This document shows positions 6,822 to 9,083 of a stretch of 9,083 nucleotides of DNA, piece after piece. The DNA lies in assembly GCA_030619345.1 (NCBI GenBank), contig JAUXBO010000072.1, positions 1 to 9,083 of the forward strand, given 5' to 3'. Source of the stretch: Candidatus Zixiibacteriota bacterium. Its GTDB lineage: Bacteria; Zixibacteria; MSB-5A5; GN15; FEB-12. Made by a program: the position numbers and the translations under genes. The notes below the pieces were generated by a model. It had not been told where the DNA came from and did no database searches. It saw only the letters and a program-made list of their open reading frames with translations. Every line of letters begins with the position of its first letter. Within the stretch, counting starts at the first letter, position 1.

Positions 6822-6971
6822 TCAGTCAGCCAGTCGATTAGCCAGCAACCGCAGGAAGAGACCAACATCGGTGACGAGGCCGATAGTCTGCAGCGATCCG
6901 CGATCTTTCAACTTCGTTACTACCGCTGGATTTCTGTGATCAACCAGTTGGAGCAGTATGAGAGTTATCAT
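6822..6971 (-). CDS. Possible small ORF (49 aa) in the gap before hflX
   Basis: ATG at 6971 to TGA at 6824-6822 encodes a leucine- and valine-rich peptide, with LILLQLVDHRNPAVV near the start and GLVTDVGLFLRLLANRLAD at the end. The composition reads like real protein, with an amphipathic or partly hydrophobic C-terminus, and the gap is otherwise unexplained. Against it, no Shine-Dalgarno is visible and the frame is short. A plus-strand frame also spans the same bases, and a candidate hflX promoter overlaps the start. I do not recognise a family. It could equally be a chance frame or a gene remnant. Confidence 0.25.
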   Translation of the reverse strand: MITLILLQLVDHRNPAVVTKLKDRGSLQTIGLVTDVGLFLRLLANRLAD

Positions 6972-6976
6972 ATTGT
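6948..6976 (+). promoter_or_regulatory. Candidate promoter for hflX
   Basis: TTGGAG (6948-6953) and TATTGT (6971-6976) are separated by 17 bp. This places initiation about 25 nt upstream of the hflX ATG at 7010. Match quality is moderate and no other element supports it. Confidence 0.35.
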
Positions 6977-7009
6977 GAATTCGCGGCAGATCAGTATATT
7001 AGATGAAGT

Positions 7010-8125
7010 ATGATTGAATACAATAAGATCGAAACAGAAAAAGCTATTCTGGTAGGGCTTGCGCGCAATGCCAAGCTCAAAGCGGGAGTCTCTAACTCTC
7101 TTGACGAACTGGAGCAGTTGGCGATATCGGCTGAAGCTAATGTTATTGGCCGGAGAATCCAGGTTCGGGGCCGACCCGATCCCGCTTACTTTGTTGGGCG
7201 TGGACTGGTTGCTGAACTCAAGGAGAGCCTGAAAGAGAACGGTGGCAACTGCATTATTTTTGACGATTCTCTCTCGCCTGCCCAGCAGCGTAATCTTGAA
7301 AAAGAGTTGGAGACCAAAGTCATTGACCGGGCCATACTGATTCTCGATATCTTTGCCAATAGGGCGCGTACTTCGGCAGCCAGACTTCAGGTTGAACTGG
7401 CCCAATTGGAATATACCCTGCCGCGGCTGACCGGAGCCTGGGTTCATTTTTCCCGCCAATATGGAGGTATCGGAGCCAAAGGGCCGGGTGAAACACAGCT
7501 TGAAATAGACCGAAGACAGGTCCGTACAAAAATATCCCACCTCAAACAGCGGCTCAAAAGGCTTGATGTTCAGAGGCGGACACAGCGCAAAAGAAGGCAG
7601 GACCAGTTCAAAGTAGCGCTTGTGGGGTACACCAACGCCGGTAAATCAACCCTCTTCAACCGCCTGACCAAGGCTAAAGTAACTACTGCCGACATGCTTT
7701 TTACCACTTTGGACTCGACTACCAGAGTTATGTCGAGCGGCTATCCTTGTCGTGTTCTTTTTTCGGATACAGTCGGCTTCATTAAAAAGCTCCCCCACCA
7801 ATTGGTTGAGTCGTTTAAATCCACTTTGGAAGAAGTCAAACTGGCTGATTTGCTGCTTCACGTTGTGGATTCTTCCGATCCCGAGCTAACGGAACGGGCG
7901 GAACAGACCCGGCAAGTCCTGGAAGAGATTGGAGCCCAGAGCATACCATATCTGCTGATATACAATAAGGTTGACCTTGTTCCAGAACATCCCAATTTGG
8001 AGCTCAACAGCCCCACCAGTTTTGAAATTTCCGCCCTCGGTGGCCTTGGGATAGCTTCCCTGCAGGCCGAAATAATTGCCGCCTCTGGTCGATATCTTCA
8101 GTCAAAAACCGGCTCAAAGGCTTAA
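7010..8125 (+). CDS. hflX: GTPase HflX, ribosome-associated
   Basis: HflX binds the 50S subunit and, in studied bacteria, splits stalled or stress-inactivated 70S ribosomes in a nucleotide-dependent way. This copy has 371 residues. The N-terminal HflX domain contains RPDPAYFVGRGLVAELK, IIFDDSLSPAQQRNLE and DRAILILDIFANRARTSAARLQVELAQLEYTLPR in separate consecutive blocks. It is followed by the glycine-rich GGIGAKGPGETQLEIDRR hinge and a basic coiled-coil linker (about 170-200). The G domain has G1 GYTNAGKST (206-214), a G2 TTLD threonine region, G3 DTVGF (253-257), G4 NKVD (319-322) and G5 SALGG (341-345). All nucleotide-binding motifs are intact. The protein stops shortly after the G domain, so the C-terminal extension found in some family members is short. 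The ATG at 7010 precedes the conserved KAILVGL; its ribosome-binding site is weak. A response-regulator gene follows 43 bp downstream. Confidence 0.96.
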   Translation: MIEYNKIETEKAILVGLARNAKLKAGVSNSLDELEQLAISAEANVIGRRIQVRGRPDPAYFVGRGLVAELKESLKENGGNCIIFDDSLSPAQQRNLEKELETKVIDRAILILDIFANRARTSAARLQVELAQLEYTLPRLTGAWVHFSRQYGGIGAKGPGETQLEIDRRQVRTKISHLKQRLKRLDVQRRTQRKRRQDQFKVALVGYTNAGKSTLFNRLTKAKVTTADMLFTTLDSTTRVMSSGYPCRVLFSDTVGFIKKLPHQLVESFKSTLEEVKLADLLLHVVDSSDPELTERAEQTRQVLEEIGAQSIPYLLIYNKVDLVPEHPNLELNSPTSFEISALGGLGIASLQAEIIAASGRYLQSKTGSKA

Positions 8126-8157
8126 TATTTTCTCTCTGAGTTCCGATAACTCTATAC

Positions 8158-8163
8158 AAGGAG
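8158..8163 (+). promoter_or_regulatory. Ribosome-binding site fixing the response-regulator start
   Basis: AAGGAG lies 5 nt before ATG 8169. It rules out the longer in-frame reading that starts inside hflX at 8076. Confidence 0.8.
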
Positions 8164-8168
8164 AGAAT

Positions 8169-8519
8169 ATGGCCAAATCAATTTTGATCGTCGACGATAA
8201 TCCCAACATGTCATCACTACTGGCGGAGATGCTTGAAGTGTTCGACTACGATTCAGTCATGGCTCGCGATGGTCGTGAAGCGTTGGGACTGCTTGGAAAA
8301 GACAAGTTTTCAATGGTCATTACCGACATGAGAATGCCAAATATGACCGGGCTGGAACTTTTGGAAAAAGTCAAAGAATCCAACCCCCAAATGCCGGTTG
8401 TACTAATTTCCGGATACGTGGTCAGCAACCTTCACGATGTTGAGGTTAAGCCGGATGGATTTCTCTCCAAGCCCTTCCTTATGTCAGACATCGAAAAACT
8501 CCTCAATACTCTACTCTGA
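8169..8519 (+). CDS. Single-domain response regulator (CheY-like receiver)
   Basis: This 116-aa stand-alone receiver domain has no output domain, so it should act through protein-protein contact or in a phosphorelay. The phosphorylation machinery is complete: acidic pair Asp9-Asp10 in ILIVDDNP, phospho-acceptor Asp53 in VITDMRMPNMTG, the switch Ser81 in VLISGY, and Lys101 in LSKPF. No histidine kinase or other two-component gene is in the window, so the partner is unknown. It lies 43 bp downstream of hflX on the same strand, and no convincing terminator lies in the gap (only GAGTT-N5-AACTC without a T run), so cotranscription with hflX is likely. An imperfect hairpin follows about 20 bp after the stop. 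The family assignment is secure. Confidence 0.95.
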   Translation: MAKSILIVDDNPNMSSLLAEMLEVFDYDSVMARDGREALGLLGKDKFSMVITDMRMPNMTGLELLEKVKESNPQMPVVLISGYVVSNLHDVEVKPDGFLSKPFLMSDIEKLLNTLL

Positions 8520-8539
8520 TTGACAGCAGATAGTCGTAG

Positions 8540-8562
8540 GTCGGAACCTTTACGGTCCCGAC
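8540..8562. repeat. Imperfect hairpin after the response-regulator gene
   Basis: GTCGGAACC (8540-8548) and GGTCCCGAC (8554-8562) pair at 8 of 9 positions (A-C mismatch at 8545/8557) around the loop TTTAC. It is placed where a terminator for the hflX-response regulator unit would be, but no T run follows on the plus strand. It may instead be a dispersed palindromic repeat or an RNA-stabilising stem. Confidence 0.5.
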
Positions 8563-8617
8563 AATTCAGTAGATCAAAATACCCTTTGACGGTTTGTATG
8601 ACCTGATACATAGGTTT

Positions 8618-8693
8618 GTCGCCCACCGCTTGCGGTGGGAACTTCTGGAGCGGCAGCCAACTCTTTTGGCTCCCACGGCAAGCGGTGGGCGAC
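8618..8693. repeat. Nested palindromic element (BIME/REP-like)
   Basis: Two 23-bp arms (8618-8640 and 8671-8693) are inverted copies with one mismatch, separated by 30 bp. Each arm is itself palindromic: the left contains the perfect CCCACCGCTTGCGGTGGG (8622-8639), the right its counterpart with one mismatch (8672-8689). Between them AGCCAA (8655-8660) and TTGGCT (8666-8671) form a third hairpin. The element can therefore fold as one long stem or as a row of hairpins. Its GC content is higher than its surroundings. The architecture is that of bacterial interspersed mosaic elements built from REP units; whether it is dispersed in this genome cannot be told from one window. Confidence 0.6.
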
Positions 8694-8698
8694 CTGCC

Positions 8699-8782
8699 AA
8701 ACTGTCACGGGAGAAGATTATCGAAGTCCGGGGTGCCACGATCAGGATCCTCGACGAAGACCGCCTCCGCGACCTCACCTGA
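8699..8782 (+). pseudogene. Probable C-terminal remnant of a Crp/Fnr-family regulator
   Basis: In the frame ending at TGA 8780-8782, the last residues KLSREKIIEVRGATIRILDE followed by DRLRDLT resemble the end of the Crp/Fnr winged-helix domain, where recognition-helix sequence is followed by LxREglIevrGrxIrIlDxexLrxl. Nothing upstream matches the rest of the family: the reading frame passes straight into the palindromic element, so neither the cyclic-nucleotide-binding domain nor the first part of the helix-turn-helix is present. The fragment abuts the right arm of that element, which suggests deletion or insertion at the repeat. The match is from memory on about 27 residues, so it remains tentative. 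Confidence 0.4.
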
Positions 8783-8854
8783 ACCACTTTTTTGTTGAGT
8801 AGCTGATGAGCTATACGCATTCTACTCCTTATTAGCGCACAAACGTGAAACCTA

Positions 8855-9083
8855 ATGGGGTGGTTATTGCATCCGGTCGAAACATATCTCAAGAGCCTGC
8901 AGCAAATCTACGGCACTGGGGGAGCTACCGCCGAGACCTCTTTCTACGGCCCTTTAGAGAACTTGCTAAATGAAATCGGTGGAAAACTTAAGCCAAAAGT
9001 ACGATGTGTTACAACTCTCAGAGACACCGGAGCAGGCTTGCCGGATTTTGGACTTTTCTCCAGTGACCAAATTCAGAGAAAGA
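8855..9083 (+). CDS. N-terminus of a type IIG/ISP-like restriction-modification enzyme (partial)
   Basis: An open frame of 76 codons runs off the right edge. It reads HPVETYLKSLQQIYGTG, then ETSFYGPLENLLNEIGGKL, then KPKVRCVTTLRDTGAGLPDFGLFSSDQIQRK. This matches my memory of the N-terminus of large (about 1,000 aa or more) single-chain N6-adenine methylases annotated as type ISP/IIG restriction-modification proteins, with the pattern ETSyYpaLxnLLNevGkxLKPKVRCvxxLrnxGAGlPDgGLFtxdQfqr. The acidic residue of GLPDFGLF would be the PD of a PD-(D/E)XK nuclease, whose ExK should lie just beyond the window; methylase motifs are also beyond it. The start is uncertain: ATG 8855 has no clear ribosome-binding site, while TTG 8867 has GGGGTGG just upstream and would begin at the conserved HPVE. 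It would act on DNA in the cytoplasm as a phage-defence enzyme. Confidence 0.75.
   Translation, partial: MGWLLHPVETYLKSLQQIYGTGGATAETSFYGPLENLLNEIGGKLKPKVRCVTTLRDTGAGLPDFGLFSSDQIQRK

Larger units (their letters stand above)
8520..8854. other. 335-bp stretch with no intact gene
   Basis: This interval holds the imperfect hairpin at 8540-8562, the nested palindromic element at 8618-8693 and the Crp/Fnr-like scrap at 8699-8782. A small TAGCT-GATG-AGCTA dyad also lies at 8800-8813. I see no intact gene, tRNA or transposase remnant in it. It separates the housekeeping genes on the left from the restriction-modification-like gene on the right. Confidence 0.6.

Noticed and set aside
6786..7013. 75-aa plus-strand frame between the DinB-like gene and hflX
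   Set aside because: It begins inside the DinB-like gene and overlaps the hflX start, has no ribosome-binding site and no recognisable motif; the minus-strand frame in the same gap looks more protein-like.
8594..8782. 62-aa plus-strand frame as an intact gene
   Set aside because: Its first half is translation of the palindromic element; only the last 27 codons resemble a protein family, so it is treated as a remnant.
8566..8892. 108-aa minus-strand frame at the right end
   Set aside because: It is rich in Arg and Ser from antisense translation across the GC-rich repeat, overlaps the start of the restriction-modification-like gene, and has no family resemblance.

Overview
The window looks like a bacterial chromosome segment of roughly balanced base composition. 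It is mostly housekeeping genes, with an accessory-looking stretch at the right end. No gene fixes the taxonomy. The type-2 isoleucyl-tRNA synthetase, the stand-alone NifU-type Fe-S scaffold, the Big_5-style lipoprotein and the hairpin-rich spacers suggest a non-model, possibly uncultured lineage outside the classical Proteobacteria and Firmicutes. That placement is inference only.

Layout, left to right. On the minus strand is the N-terminal 730 codons of ileS, which runs off the left edge. Upstream of it on the same strand is a 354-aa predicted lipoprotein with two bacterial Ig-like (Big_5-type) domains. A divergent spacer separates this from pepF (plus strand), a complete oligoendopeptidase F. 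A convergent spacer of about 125 bp, packed with short hairpins and including three CTGRC-N3-GYCAG units with compensatory changes, divides pepF from a minus-strand pair: nifU (Fe-S scaffold) followed by a 71-aa zinc-ribbon protein. nifU is divergent from a plus-strand DinB/YfiT-like gene. A 205-bp gap with a possible antisense small ORF then leads to hflX, a ribosome-associated GTPase. A single-domain response regulator lies 43 bp downstream of hflX and is probably cotranscribed.

Right end (8520-9083). Ordinary coding density stops here. The stretch holds an imperfect hairpin, then a nested palindromic element (two 23-bp inverted arms, each itself a palindrome, around a central hairpin; BIME/REP-like). 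An apparent C-terminal scrap of a Crp/Fnr-type regulator abuts this element. From 8855 a reading frame leaves the window open. Its N-terminal sequence resembles that of large fused restriction-modification enzymes (type IIG/ISP-like N6-adenine methylase with a PD-(D/E)XK-type N-terminal domain). This looks like the left border of a defence or accessory region.

The annotated functions (translation, peptide turnover, Fe-S assembly, ribosome rescue) are mainly core physiology. The best candidates for further study are the two hairpin/repeat loci and the truncated restriction-modification gene.
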